Under the pieces are notes generated by a model that saw only the letters and a program-made list of their open reading frames with translations, made no database searches and had not been told where the DNA came from. A stretch of 37,733 bases of DNA from Bacillota bacterium (lineage in GTDB: Bacteria; Bacillota; UBA4882; UBA10575). The position numbers were made by a program, and so were the translations under genes. Positions 1 through 8,117 of this stretch are shown piece after piece (position 1 is the stretch's first letter; every line of letters starts with the position of its first letter). The DNA is taken from contig JAAYIC010000062.1 in assembly GCA_012735195.1 (NCBI GenBank), positions 1-37,733 on the forward strand, in the 5' to 3' direction.

Positions 1-1
1 C

Positions 2-73
2 GTATTACGGGGCGGTCACAACTTAACCAGGATGGCTCTAAAACACCTTATTGAACAAAATGCTGTTATTTAG
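2..73 (+). other. possible 3' end of an upstream gene
   Basis: A reading frame is open from the left edge to a TAG stop and could be the last 23 codons of a gene outside the window (ending LKHLIEQNAVI). No family is recognisable from so short a tail, and chance openness is possible. The rest of the stretch up to the first promoter holds only a short perfect inverted repeat (AGTGTC/GACACT, 110-123). Confidence 0.22.
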
Positions 74-142
74 TGCATGTTTGCTGAATGTGAGGTTGAA
101 AAAACCTACAGTGTCTTGACACTATCGGCATAAGAAGGGGAC

Positions 143-171
143 TTGTAAAGAGAAAATGCTTGTGCTATAAT
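143..171 (+). promoter_or_regulatory. SigA-type promoter
   Basis: TTGTAA (143-148), a 17-bp spacer and a perfect TATAAT (166-171). It lies about 50 bp ahead of the YqzL-like small gene. No equally good promoter was seen between that gene and the T-box, so it may also feed pheST. Confidence 0.7.
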
Positions 172-221
172 GGAAAAAAGAAAGAATGGGTCGACCGAGT
201 ATAAAAAGAAGGGGAGGGGAC

Positions 222-323
222 ATGATGATCCTTTCCGCCGAGTTTTTTTGGAAACTCTTTAAGATTACCGGGTCGATATCAGCCTATTTAGTATATAAAG
301 AATTTCTCAACCGAGTGAATTGA
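222..323 (+). CDS. YqzL-like small protein (33 aa)
   Basis: An ATG preceded by a purine-rich ribosome site (GGGGAGGGGA, 211-220) opens a 33-codon frame ending in TGA. The peptide has the FFWKLFKITGSISAYLVYKEF pattern (Trp, then TG-I-YL-YKE) that I recall from the short YqzL-like proteins of spore-forming Bacillota. The function of that family is not established. The gene has its own promoter just upstream and sits ahead of the T-box leader of pheST. In other species I recall yqzL near era/recO, so this location is unusual. The assignment rests on remembered motif similarity only, but promoter, ribosome site and composition all favour a real gene. Confidence 0.6.
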   Translation: MMILSAEFFWKLFKITGSISAYLVYKEFLNRVN

Positions 324-344
324 CTATTTATAAAAATACAAAGA

Positions 345-632
345 CAAGGAGAGAGAGAGTAGATCGGAGCAAACGGTACAGAGAGGAATGGGGGCTGTGA
401 ACATTCCCCGGGAGCCCGATTGAAGTTCACTCTGGAGTCGCAGGCTGAACAGGCGCAAGCGCGCAGTAAGTAGGCCGGGCCGGAACTCCACCGTTACCGG
501 AGAAAACGCACGATGCGGGGAGACCGGAAAAAAACGGGCTTAATCCCGCATGCTATCGAGGAGAGCCTTTGCCGGCTAAAAAGGGTGGTACCGCGGAGAA
601 CCTTCGTCCCTTATCAGGCGAAGGTTTTTTTA
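345..632 (+). promoter_or_regulatory. T-box leader (tRNA-Phe sensing) of pheST
   Basis: The leader carries the hallmark T-box core AAGGGTGGTACCGCG (581-595), whose GGTACC-flanking bulge pairs with the uncharged tRNA acceptor end. It is followed by a terminator with stem AACCTTCG/CGAAGGTT (599-606/619-626) and a T-run. Upstream, a Stem-I-like region contains AGAGAGGAATGG and the sequence GAAGTTCACTCTGGAG. TTC at 426-428 is the likely specifier codon, which matches the phenylalanyl-tRNA synthetase genes that follow. Uncharged tRNA-Phe would stabilise the antiterminator and allow pheST transcription. The 5' limit is approximate. Confidence 0.93.
599..632 (+). terminator. regulated terminator of the T-box
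   Basis: An 8-bp stem (AACCTTCG/CGAAGGTT) followed by seven T residues. Its 5' arm overlaps the T-box antiterminator sequence, as expected for tRNA-controlled attenuation. Confidence 0.85.
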
Positions 633-721
633 TTATCCTAGTTTTAGATTAAGATAAGCCCTGCCGCGGGAAGGAGATTTGCCCGCGTACGCCTGACCCG
701 GCAGGGGAGGGGAGGTAGACA

Positions 722-1741
722 ATGCGCGAAGAACTGCAGAAAATAGCGGAAGAGGCACGGGAAAGAATTGCGGATACTTCTTCAACAACAGAGATAAATC
801 AGGTCCGGATCGAGCTCTTTGGCAAGAAGGGAACAATTACACAGCTTTCCCGTAGGTTGAAAGAGTTTCCCCCGGAGGAGCGGCCGCTATTTGGCAAATT
901 AGTGAATGATCTGCGCCAGGAACTGACCGGGGTTCTTGAGGAGAGAGAAGAGGCCATCTCCCGGCGGGAGAAAAAAATCCGCCTACAAGAGGAACGTATC
1001 GATGTGGAGCTTCCCGGCAGAAAGCCACGGCGGGGGCGGCCGCATCCCCTGTTGATGTTGATTGATGAAATTACCGGTATTTTTCTTGGGATGGGTTTTG
1101 ATGTGGCCGAAGGGCCGGAGATCGAATGGGATTATTATAATTTTGAAGCCCTGAATATTCCCCCGGAACACCCGGCCCGGGAGATGCATGATACCCTCTA
1201 TATCACCGAAAAAATACTCTTACGTACCCATACTTCCCCGGTTCAGGTCCGGACGATGGAAGAACTCCGTCCGGAACCGGTCCGTATTATCGCCCCCGGC
1301 CGGGTCTACCGCCGGGACGCGCTGGATGCAACACATTCGCCGTGTTTCTATCAGATCGAGGGCCTGGCGGTGGATGAGGGGATTACTTTTGGGGACCTCA
1401 AGGGGATTTTAACGGTTTTTGCCCGGAAAATCTTTGGCAAGGACCGGGTAGTCCGCTTTCGTCCCAGTTTTTTCCCGTTTACTGAGCCCAGTGCGGAAGT
1501 GGATGTTTCTTGTGGATGCCAGGGAGCGGGGTGCCGGGTGTGTAAAAACACCGGTTGGCTCGAGATCCTGGGCGCCGGTTCCGTTGACCCCCGGGTATTG
1601 GCCATGGCCGGTTATGATCCGGAGAAATATTCGGGGTTTGCCTTTGGTATGGGAGTGGAACGGATCGCCATGCTACGTTATGGGATTCCGGATATTCGCT
1701 ATTTTTATGAGAACGATTACCGTTTTTTGGCGCAGTTTTAG
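722..1741 (+). CDS. pheS: phenylalanyl-tRNA synthetase alpha subunit
   Basis: At 339 residues it has the usual length for bacterial PheS, the class II catalytic subunit that charges tRNA-Phe as an alpha2-beta2 tetramer with PheT. The N-terminal ~90 residues are charged and helical (the tRNA-binding coiled coil). The catalytic core includes [45 protein letters not shown] and the C-terminal [18 protein letters not shown] (motif 3). [12 protein letters not shown] stretch near residues 265-275 is Cys-rich, as in many Firmicute PheS. The ATG follows a strong GGGGAGGGGAGG site. The T-box upstream supports the identity, and pheT follows. Confidence 0.97.
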   Translation: MREELQKIAEEARERIADTSSTTEINQVRIELFGKKGTITQLSRRLKEFPPEERPLFGKLVNDLRQELTGVLEEREEAISRREKKIRLQEERIDVELPGRKPRRGRPHPLLMLIDEITGIFLGMGFDVAEGPEIEWDYYNFEALNIPPEHPAREMHDTLYITEKILLRTHTSPVQVRTMEELRPEPVRIIAPGRVYRRDALDATHSPCFYQIEGLAVDEGITFGDLKGILTVFARKIFGKDRVVRFRPSFFPFTEPSAEVDVSCGCQGAGCRVCKNTGWLEILGAGSVDPRVLAMAGYDPEKYSGFAFGMGVERIAMLRYGIPDIRYFYENDYRFLAQF

Positions 1742-1773
1742 CGTTTCTCTCTTGACGCTGCTGCCGACAGGAG

Positions 1774-1817
1774 GCGGAACCGGGATTTCGTCCGGGACGG
1801 AGAACGGTTCCGCTTTT
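1774..1817 (+). terminator. hairpin between pheS and pheT
   Basis: Perfect 8-bp arms GCGGAACC (1774-1781) and GGTTCCGC (1806-1813) with a 24-nt loop that itself contains CCGGGA/TCCGGG-type pairing. TTTT then GG follow. The T-run is short, so it may be a weak terminator that tunes pheT or a processing/stability hairpin. Confidence 0.4.
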
Positions 1818-1882
1818 GGCTAATATTTTTTACATTATTTTGGATAATTTTTACATCAGATTGGAGAAGGAGGCCGGAGAAG

Positions 1883-4294
1883 ATGCGAGTTCCTTACAAC
1901 TGGTTGCGTGAATATGTTCCCGTGGAACTGGATCCTCAGGAATTGGCAGATAAAATGAGCATGGCCGGGATTGCCGTGGAGGAATTGGACGATCCCGGCG
2001 CCCTTTACCGGGAACTGCGGGTGGGTGAGGTCTGCAGTCTGCAACCACACCCCCGGGCAGAAAAGCTTCTTGTCTGCCGGGTCAAGCTTAGCGACGGTGA
2101 GATCACCGTTGTCACCGCCGCCCGGAATCTCAAGGCCGGGGATAAAGTACCGGTCGCCCTGTCCGGGATGCGGTTGCCTGACGGCACGGTAATTGAGGAG
2201 GTTGATTTTCAAGGCATAGTCTCCCAGGGGATGCTTTGTTCCGAAGAAGAATTGGGGTTAAGCCGGAAGGCGGAAGGGATTATGGTTTTGCCCCCGGAAA
2301 CCGCCTTAACGGACGATCTTGCCACAAGACTCGGGCTTGACAGCCCTGTACTAATTCTGGAACTTACCCCCAACCGGGCGGATTGTTACGGAATGCTAGG
2401 CGTGGCCCGGGAAGTGGCGGCTTTGACCGGTTGCCGGCTTAACCCGCCGGAATTAACGGTGGTGGAGGAGACGAACCGTAAAATCGAGGACTTTATCGAT
2501 GTGGAACTCCATGATCCCGAGCTTTGCCCCCGTTATACAGGGAGGGTCTTTTTCGATCTGCAGGTGGGCGAATCGCCATTGTGGCTAAAAACCCGGTTGC
2601 TCGCTGCCGGGATGCGGCCGGTAAATAATGTGGTTGATCTGACCAACTACGTTATGTGGGAGTTAAACCAGCCTTTGCACGCTTTTGACCTGGACCGGCT
2701 GGCCGGAAAAAAGATCCTGGTACGCCGGGCCGGGAAGGGAGAACACCTGGTTACCCTGGACGGGGTAGAAAGGATCTTGACCCCGGAAGACCTGGTGATT
2801 GCCGATGCGGAAAAAGCGCAGGGAATCGCCGGGATAATGGGGGGCGAGGCCAGTGAAGTCTCTCCGCAGACACGTACGGTTTTTCTGGAGTCCGCCTATT
2901 TTTCTCCGGTCAATACCCGGCGGACAGCCCAGAACCTCGTCCTTCACTCGGAGGCGGCACTCCGTTTCGGGAAGGGACTCGATCCGGAAGGGACGCCGGC
3001 CGCTCTCAACCGCATGGCCCATCTGTTGACCAAAATCGATGCCGGCTGTACGGCCGCGGGATTAATTGATCTATATCCCCGGCCGGTACCGGCCAGAAAG
3101 GTCCGGTTGCGGACGGAACGGGTCAATAGCCTTCTCGGCCTAGACCTTGAGGCCGGTTATATGGCTGAGATCCTCCAGCGGCTCAATTTCGGGATCAGCA
3201 AGGAAGAAGAACGGGTTTTGCAGGTAGAGATCCCTTCATACCGCCTAGATATTGAGAACGAGGCGGATCTGGCCGAGGAGATCGCCAGGCTCCACGGATA
3301 CGACAAGATCCCACCGACTTACCCGGCGGCAAAACGCCCGGGGGCCTTAACCCCAAGGCAATTGTGGGAAAAACAGGTCCGGGATTTAATGCAGGGCTAC
3401 GGTTTCTCCGAGGTTGTGACCTACAGTTTCCATGGTGAAAAAACCTTTGACCGCTTAAACCTGCCAACGGACGATCCTTTACGCCATGCCGTCCGCTTGA
3501 AGATCCCCCTCAGTGAAGTGGGCTCCTTGATGCGAACCACGTTGCTCGGCAGTATCCTTGAGGTTTTGAGTTACAATTCGAAAAGGAAGATCGATAACCT
3601 GTGCCTTTTTGAACTGGCCCGTGTTTACTTCCCGGCCGGTGACGAAGAATCCTTACCGCAAGAAGATCTCCATCTGGCCGGAGGCATGATGGGCCTGATC
3701 AACGAGAAAGGCTGGAACCAGACGGCGAGGCAGGCCGACTTTTATGACGGGAAAGGGGTTTTGGAGGCACTCCTGACCGAGTTGAAGGTTAAGGACTGGG
3801 GTTTTGAAAGGGGTGAGCACCCCACCCTGCACCCCGGACGGACCGCTTTCCTGACCGTTCAAGGGAAGAGAGCGGGGGTGATCGGTGAGATCCATCCCGA
3901 AGTTAAAGAGGCTTTCGATCTGAACTTCCCGGTGATCCTCTTTGAACTGGATATCGAGGAGATTTGGGTGGCGGTGGAGAGAGAAATTATCCAGGTAAAC
4001 CCGTTGCCGAAATTCCCGCCGGTCCTGCGGGATATCGCATTGGTACTGCCGGCCGGGATCCCCGTGGCTGAAGTCATGCGTTTGGTGCAAGCCACCGGCG
4101 GCCGGATCCTGGAAAAGGTTGAGCTTTTTGATGTCTACAGCGGCGGGGCAATTCCAAAAGACCGGCGCAGCCTGGCCTTCTCCCTTATTTTCCGCTTACC
4201 GGAACGGACTCTCCAAGACGATGAGGTTAATGAGGTGCTGGAGAAGATCATTACCCGGCTGGCAGAGGAGTATGATGCCGAAGTCCGCCGGTGA
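1883..4294 (+). CDS. pheT: phenylalanyl-tRNA synthetase beta subunit
   Basis: The 803-residue product has the standard full-length PheT architecture. An N-terminal EMAP-like tRNA-binding domain (residues ~40-150) is followed by B3/B4 editing and B5 domains (LTPNRADCYGMLGVAREVAAL; MRPVNNVVDLTNYVM), a catalytic-like core, and a C-terminal ferredoxin-fold anticodon-binding domain (~710-803, ending with QDDEVNEVLEKIITRL). It acts in the cytoplasm with PheS. The ATG lies just after GGAGAAGGAGG. The 141-bp gap to pheS contains a hairpin, but the pair is presumably one T-box-controlled transcription unit. Confidence 0.97.
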   Translation: MRVPYNWLREYVPVELDPQELADKMSMAGIAVEELDDPGALYRELRVGEVCSLQPHPRAEKLLVCRVKLSDGEITVVTAARNLKAGDKVPVALSGMRLPDGTVIEEVDFQGIVSQGMLCSEEELGLSRKAEGIMVLPPETALTDDLATRLGLDSPVLILELTPNRADCYGMLGVAREVAALTGCRLNPPELTVVEETNRKIEDFIDVELHDPELCPRYTGRVFFDLQVGESPLWLKTRLLAAGMRPVNNVVDLTNYVMWELNQPLHAFDLDRLAGKKILVRRAGKGEHLVTLDGVERILTPEDLVIADAEKAQGIAGIMGGEASEVSPQTRTVFLESAYFSPVNTRRTAQNLVLHSEAALRFGKGLDPEGTPAALNRMAHLLTKIDAGCTAAGLIDLYPRPVPARKVRLRTERVNSLLGLDLEAGYMAEILQRLNFGISKEEERVLQVEIPSYRLDIENEADLAEEIARLHGYDKIPPTYPAAKRPGALTPRQLWEKQVRDLMQGYGFSEVVTYSFHGEKTFDRLNLPTDDPLRHAVRLKIPLSEVGSLMRTTLLGSILEVLSYNSKRKIDNLCLFELARVYFPAGDEESLPQEDLHLAGGMMGLINEKGWNQTARQADFYDGKGVLEALLTELKVKDWGFERGEHPTLHPGRTAFLTVQGKRAGVIGEIHPEVKEAFDLNFPVILFELDIEEIWVAVEREIIQVNPLPKFPPVLRDIALVLPAGIPVAEVMRLVQATGGRILEKVELFDVYSGGAIPKDRRSLAFSLIFRLPERTLQDDEVNEVLEKIITRLAEEYDAEVRR

Positions 4295-4380
4295 CCGGCA
4301 GATGGTAGAGACGGTAACGGTCTGGTAGAGATCAGGCCGGAAGAGACGTAACCCTTGTAATATAAGAGCCCTTCCTCTCA

Positions 4381-4680
4381 TAGATATAAGTAGACCCTCG
4401 TGAGGGGGAGGTTATCCCTCCCTCTCTCTCTCTCATAGGTACAAACAGGTCTTTGTGAAGGAGGGGGCCCCTCCTAAATATAGGGATGAACAGGTGGAGG
4501 AGGGGGTCCCTCCTTCCTATAGAGATAAACCGGTGAGAGGAGGGGGCCCCTCCCTCTTATAGAGATAAACCGGTGAGAGGAGGGGGCCCCTCCTTCCTAT
4601 AGAGATAAACCGGTGAGAGGAGGGGGTCCCTCCCTCTTATAGAGATAAATAGGGAGAGGAGGGGTTTTTTATCTCTCCGG
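4381..4680 (+). repeat. tandem 40-bp hairpin repeat array
   Basis: Six consecutive units with an exact 40-bp period begin at 4441, 4481, 4521, 4561, 4601 and 4641. A longer degenerate unit (4381-4440) lies upstream. The three best units share AGAGATAAACCGGTGAGAGG, and each full unit centres on a GGAGGGG(G)CCCCTCC inverted repeat (or GGTCCC variant), so the transcript could form a row of GC hairpins. The last unit is diverged, and AGAGATAAA (4641-4649) pairs with TTTATCTCT (4668-4676). There are no unique spacers, so this is not a CRISPR array. The preceding 4295-4380 contains no gene I can support. Confidence 0.9.
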
Positions 4681-4685
4681 AAAAG

Positions 4686-5540
4686 GTGGAACGGGTCGCT
4701 CTTTCTTTTTTAGCTGTAGTACAGCTTTGGGCCTTGTGGGCCAGATCCTATCTGCACCCCTTACTATTCTTCACCCATTTTACCTGGGATTACGGCCTGC
4801 GGCTCCTCTTCTTTCTGCTGGTTTTTACCGGCCGGTACCATATTTTCCATGAATACCGGCGCCCGGGAATACTGGCGGCGGCCTTTATAACCGGTTTTAC
4901 TGGGTGCTCGGCTTTTTACCTGATTTTTCAGCGGCCGCCCGGTGAAGAATGGTATCTGGCGGGTTTGGCCGTAATTGATTGTGCGGTACTGGCGGTTTTT
5001 TCCGGGGTTATCATTGAGTTTGTTGCCGTTATCACTGGAGAGCTTTGGAGAAAAGAGAAACCCTTTGGCTATGACCTTACTTCGCCAGGACAGCGGTTTT
5101 TAGCAGCTGAAAAGGGTTTGACCACCCATTTGCAGCTTACCCTCTATTTGGTTCCCTTGCTCTGCCTGGCTCTCTATGCTTTGCATACCCGTTATATCTT
5201 TGATTGGACCTTCTATACCCATGCGGCGGTCATCTTTCTTTTCCTCTTTTTCCTCCTGCCCCTCTTCCGGCTGCAGGTCCGTTTGCGGGAAGCAGCCGCT
5301 CCGGAACGGCAAGCAATTGCCGAAAGATTGATTTATCTACGGACCTGCATGGCGCCTTCTCTTTCCACGCCTTCTGCCGCCGGTTGCCGTGAAGAAATTA
5401 CTATGCTCTGTATCTACCATGATTTCCTTCTTTCCTCAGCCGCCCTCCCCTGGCACTGGGATAATTTGCTGGCTCTCACCGGCGGTTTTCTCTTGCTCTT
5501 CTCCCAACCCGCCCTTGCCCGGTTATTCTTAGCAAGTTAA
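4686..5540 (+). CDS. unknown polytopic membrane protein
   Basis: I do not recognise this 284-residue protein. It has about six to eight hydrophobic segments: residues ~5-30, 36-48, 62-80, 92-118, 150-165, 175-197 and 257-280. A polar stretch (~198-235) precedes the last ones. Basic clusters (RYHIFHEYRR, RLQVRLRE) mark inter-helix loops. The frame is open only from 4653, and the first usable start is GTG at 4686 with a weak ribosome site, so translation may be low or the start may be misplaced. It begins directly at the end of the 40-bp repeat array, between pheT and zapA. Confidence 0.6.
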   Translation: MERVALSFLAVVQLWALWARSYLHPLLFFTHFTWDYGLRLLFFLLVFTGRYHIFHEYRRPGILAAAFITGFTGCSAFYLIFQRPPGEEWYLAGLAVIDCAVLAVFSGVIIEFVAVITGELWRKEKPFGYDLTSPGQRFLAAEKGLTTHLQLTLYLVPLLCLALYALHTRYIFDWTFYTHAAVIFLFLFFLLPLFRLQVRLREAAAPERQAIAERLIYLRTCMAPSLSTPSAAGCREEITMLCIYHDFLLSSAALPWHWDNLLALTGGFLLLFSQPALARLFLAS

Positions 5541-5559
5541 TAGAAGAATAGCTTCTTCT

Positions 5560-5644
5560 GGTATTTCGTGCGCGTATCATATTCTTGTCGATACAGAACT
5601 GTACTTCTTTTATAATCCGGTATTTCGTACGTGCGCGCGTATCC
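5560..5644 (+). repeat. direct repeat with alternating purine-pyrimidine core before zapA
   Basis: GGTATTTCGT followed by a CG-rich alternating run and TATC occurs at 5560-5579 and again, with 6 extra bases, at 5619-5644 (TACGTGCGCGCGTAT at 5628-5642). A TATAAT (5611-5616) lies between the copies, but its best -35 candidate, TTGTCG (5585-5590), is 20 bp away. Confidence 0.5.
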
Positions 5645-5933
5645 TATTGTGTACTTGTGCATTTTTTTTGTTCATTATTTGTACAAGCCTCTGCCAACCG
5701 GCACGGGCCAGTTTTTTCAACACCGGATCCCGCCGGGTAAGGACCCGGCGCAAAGCAAGACCGCGCGTTTGCAAATCCTTGCCTGCCTTGGTTATCCTTC
5801 CTCCGGTGCAGGAGTTTGCGATCTTTTGCCTAATATTTTATTGACGCCGGGTTCGCAGAGGCGTAAAACACCCCGGCCTTGGGTGGTGGGGATATTGCTG
5901 ACCAGGAAAAATGGGAAGCAGGGAGAAAACCGG

Positions 5934-6173
5934 GTGACAGTGCGGATAATGGGTGATGAGTATACGATCATCGGTTCCGCACCGGACGATTACATTAATG
6001 ATCTCATCAAAAATGTCGAAGAAAGAATTGAAGCGGTATCTACTGCTCACGGTAATGCCAAATTATCCAAAACTCAGCTGGCGGTCTTAGTTGCTTTACA
6101 GGTAACCGATGAATTACAACAGCTTCGTATGGAACACGAAAAGATGGTAAAATTAATACAAGAAGCAAAATAA
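5934..6173 (+). CDS. zapA: cell division protein ZapA
   Basis: ZapA binds FtsZ and promotes protofilament bundling in the Z-ring. The 79-residue product has the full ZapA pattern: an N-terminal beta strand pair (VTVRIMGDEYTIIG), the first helix (YINDLIKNVEERIEAV), then KLSKTQLAVLVALQVTDEL and a C-terminal coiled coil. The frame is open about 300 bases further upstream, but that extension has no ZapA homology and no ribosome site. The GTG chosen here lies 8 nt after GGGAG (5921-5925) and starts exactly at the conserved domain. cvpA follows after 61 bp. Confidence 0.88.
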   Translation: MTVRIMGDEYTIIGSAPDDYINDLIKNVEERIEAVSTAHGNAKLSKTQLAVLVALQVTDELQQLRMEHEKMVKLIQEAK

Positions 6174-6234
6174 TGGTGGGTACATGACGACAAAAACACA
6201 ATGATTCCCGGCGACAAGGGGGAACCGATTAACC

Positions 6235-7089
6235 ATGAACGTTTTGGACTGGGCTATTATTCTCTCCCTGCTTGTATCTGTCTACCGGGGCTTTCGATCC
6301 GGCCTTGTCCAGCAGCTTTTTGGTTTAGGCGGGTCGATTCTCGCATTGATACTAGCCTTTCGCCATTATTCAGGGTTGGGAACCGCCCTGACCGGTTGGC
6401 TTAATATCTCAGAAAACCTCGGCAATATCCTCGCTTTTATCATCTTGGTGGTTGGTATCAGTTCGATAATGGCTTATCTCGGTTTCCGGTGGCAGGAGAC
6501 GACCGTGTCATCTCCGGTTTTTTTTATTGACGGGGTGGCCGGAGCGATCTTCGGCGGTTTGAAGGTCCTGGTGGTCTGGGTCCTTATTCTGTTGTTAATG
6601 GCTTCTCTGCCCTGGGATGCCCTGAAGAAACCCTTGTACGAGTCGGATTTGGCTGAAGATGTCTTGAAGATTACGCCATTCTTCTATTTTCTTCAGGAAG
6701 AAGTCTTACCGGCGGAAGTGCCCCGGATTTTCCTCACCCCGGAAGGGGTGCAAATCCGGCGGGTTAAATATGAGGATTTGGATGGAAGCACTTGTATCGC
6801 CTGTGGCGGCAAAGTCCGGTATCAAGGAAAGGAAAAGCAGGGGGCGTTTCACTTCCCCCGTTTTCAGTGTACTTCCTGTGGGCGGGTCAGCGACGGGTGT
6901 TTAACCTTTGAAGGTTACCACCTTTTTTACCGCCGCTGTATTTGGGAGACTAAAGCCGCTCTGACCGGTATTAACTGCCAGGTTTGGCCTGAGCCGGTTC
7001 CCGTCTACCCCATGTTGTCCTGCCCCGTCTGCGGAAAAAGCCGGCAGGAGGCGGGATTTGGGGTTTTTCCCGGGGTAAGCGGCTATTAG
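6235..7089 (+). CDS. CvpA-family membrane protein with C-terminal zinc ribbon
   Basis: Residues 1 to ~165 are a CvpA (colicin V production) domain with four hydrophobic segments and the family's opening DWAIILSLLVSVYRGFRSG pattern. Unlike ordinary CvpA proteins (~160-200 aa), this one continues to 284 residues. The extension carries paired cysteines: C187-x2-C190, C212-x2-C215 and a C263-x2-C266 pair, with single Cys in DGCLTF, RRCIWE and INCQVW between them. That looks like one or two zinc ribbons in a cytoplasmic tail. CvpA proteins are linked to cell-envelope functions and often sit beside zapA, as here. The role of the tail is unknown. Confidence 0.8.
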   Translation: MNVLDWAIILSLLVSVYRGFRSGLVQQLFGLGGSILALILAFRHYSGLGTALTGWLNISENLGNILAFIILVVGISSIMAYLGFRWQETTVSSPVFFIDGVAGAIFGGLKVLVVWVLILLLMASLPWDALKKPLYESDLAEDVLKITPFFYFLQEEVLPAEVPRIFLTPEGVQIRRVKYEDLDGSTCIACGGKVRYQGKEKQGAFHFPRFQCTSCGRVSDGCLTFEGYHLFYRRCIWETKAALTGINCQVWPEPVPVYPMLSCPVCGKSRQEAGFGVFPGVSGY

Positions 7090-7142
7090 CCGTGGCGCAT
7101 AGTACCAGTGGTTATGGAGGTATATTAGTTAGAAGGAGAGGG

Positions 7143-8117
7143 ATGGAATTGAAATTAAAAGACCTGTACCAACTGGCGATTAAGACCGGGATCGAAAAGG
7201 ATCCCCGTCCCCGTGAAGATGTCCAAAGGGTTCTTGATGAAGCCCAAAAAAGCTGGGAGGAGTGTAAACCGCAGCAAAAGGAGTTTTTTGACCGGGACAG
7301 CCTGGAAAACCCTTATGCAGATACCCGGATTCTCGTGGGTGACCCTGACCGGGAAGTCAAACGAATTCTGGCCGGGATCGATATCGGCGTGGGCGAGGTG
7401 CTTTTGGCGGAACGTCTGGCCGATAGGGGGAAACCGGTGGATCTTTTGCTCTCCCATCATCCGGCCGGACGGGCTTTAGCTCAACTCTATAAAGTTATGC
7501 CGTTACAGCAGGATTTTATGGCGGCCTACGGAATCCCCATCAACCTGGCGGAGGGGGTTTTGGCCGACCGGATTCAAGAGGTCAGAAGGGGTCTTTTGCC
7601 CCAAAACCACAACCGGGTGGTTGACGCCGCCCGCCTGCTGGATTATATGTTGATGTGTGTCCATACCCCGGCGGACAATTGTGTCACCACTTATCTCCAG
7701 GAGTTTCTCAACCGGGAACAGCCGAAGACGGTTGGGGAGATCGTTGAGACGCTGCTCACGATCCCCGAATACAAGGAAGCCGCGAAGTTGGGTGTGGGCC
7801 CGCAGCCCCTTGATCCCGGCGGTGAGAAATTGCGGGCAGGCAAGATTGTGGTGGAGATGACCGGAGGGACCGGCGGCTCACCAGAGATGTTCGCCCAATG
7901 GGCCAAAGCCGGTGTCGGCACCCTGGTCTGTATGCACCTGAGTGAAAAGAACAGGAAAGCCGCCAGGGAGAATCATATCCGGATTGTGATTGCCGGTCAT
8001 ATTGCCAGTGACTCACTGGGGTTGAACCTTTTCCTGGACCAAGTCGCCGCTGCCGGTATTGACATTATTCCTTGTTCAGGTCTGTTGCGGGTGGAAAGAA
8101 ATGGAGAAGCAACCTAA
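7143..8117 (+). CDS. NIF3-like protein
   Basis: The product (324 aa) resembles the group annotated in anaerobic Bacillota as NGG1p-interacting factor NIF3. It shows LAGIDIGVGEVLLAERLADR, LLSHHPAGRAL, ADNCVTTYL, VEMTGGTGGS and, near the end, GHIASDSLGLNLFLD. The SHHP and GH..SD motifs are likely metal ligands of a dinuclear site, by family analogy. The substrate is unknown. The ATG is chosen because AGAAGGAGAGG precedes it directly; an in-frame upstream start (7092) lacks such a site. Its last 17 bases overlap the start of the U32 gene, so the two are probably translationally coupled. Confidence 0.75.
   Translation: MELKLKDLYQLAIKTGIEKDPRPREDVQRVLDEAQKSWEECKPQQKEFFDRDSLENPYADTRILVGDPDREVKRILAGIDIGVGEVLLAERLADRGKPVDLLLSHHPAGRALAQLYKVMPLQQDFMAAYGIPINLAEGVLADRIQEVRRGLLPQNHNRVVDAARLLDYMLMCVHTPADNCVTTYLQEFLNREQPKTVGEIVETLLTIPEYKEAAKLGVGPQPLDPGGEKLRAGKIVVEMTGGTGGSPEMFAQWAKAGVGTLVCMHLSEKNRKAARENHIRIVIAGHIASDSLGLNLFLDQVAAAGIDIIPCSGLLRVERNGEAT

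Noticed and set aside
116-144. promoter starting with TTGACA at 116-121
   Set aside because: No -10 at any acceptable spacing; the hexamer is part of a short AGTGTC/GACACT inverted repeat.
4381-4680. CRISPR array
   Set aside because: Repeats are head-to-tail without unique spacers, and no cas genes are present.
5631-5933. 101-codon N-terminal extension of zapA
   Set aside because: No ZapA similarity, Cys- and Pro-rich random-looking sequence, and a proper ribosome site exists only before GTG 5934.
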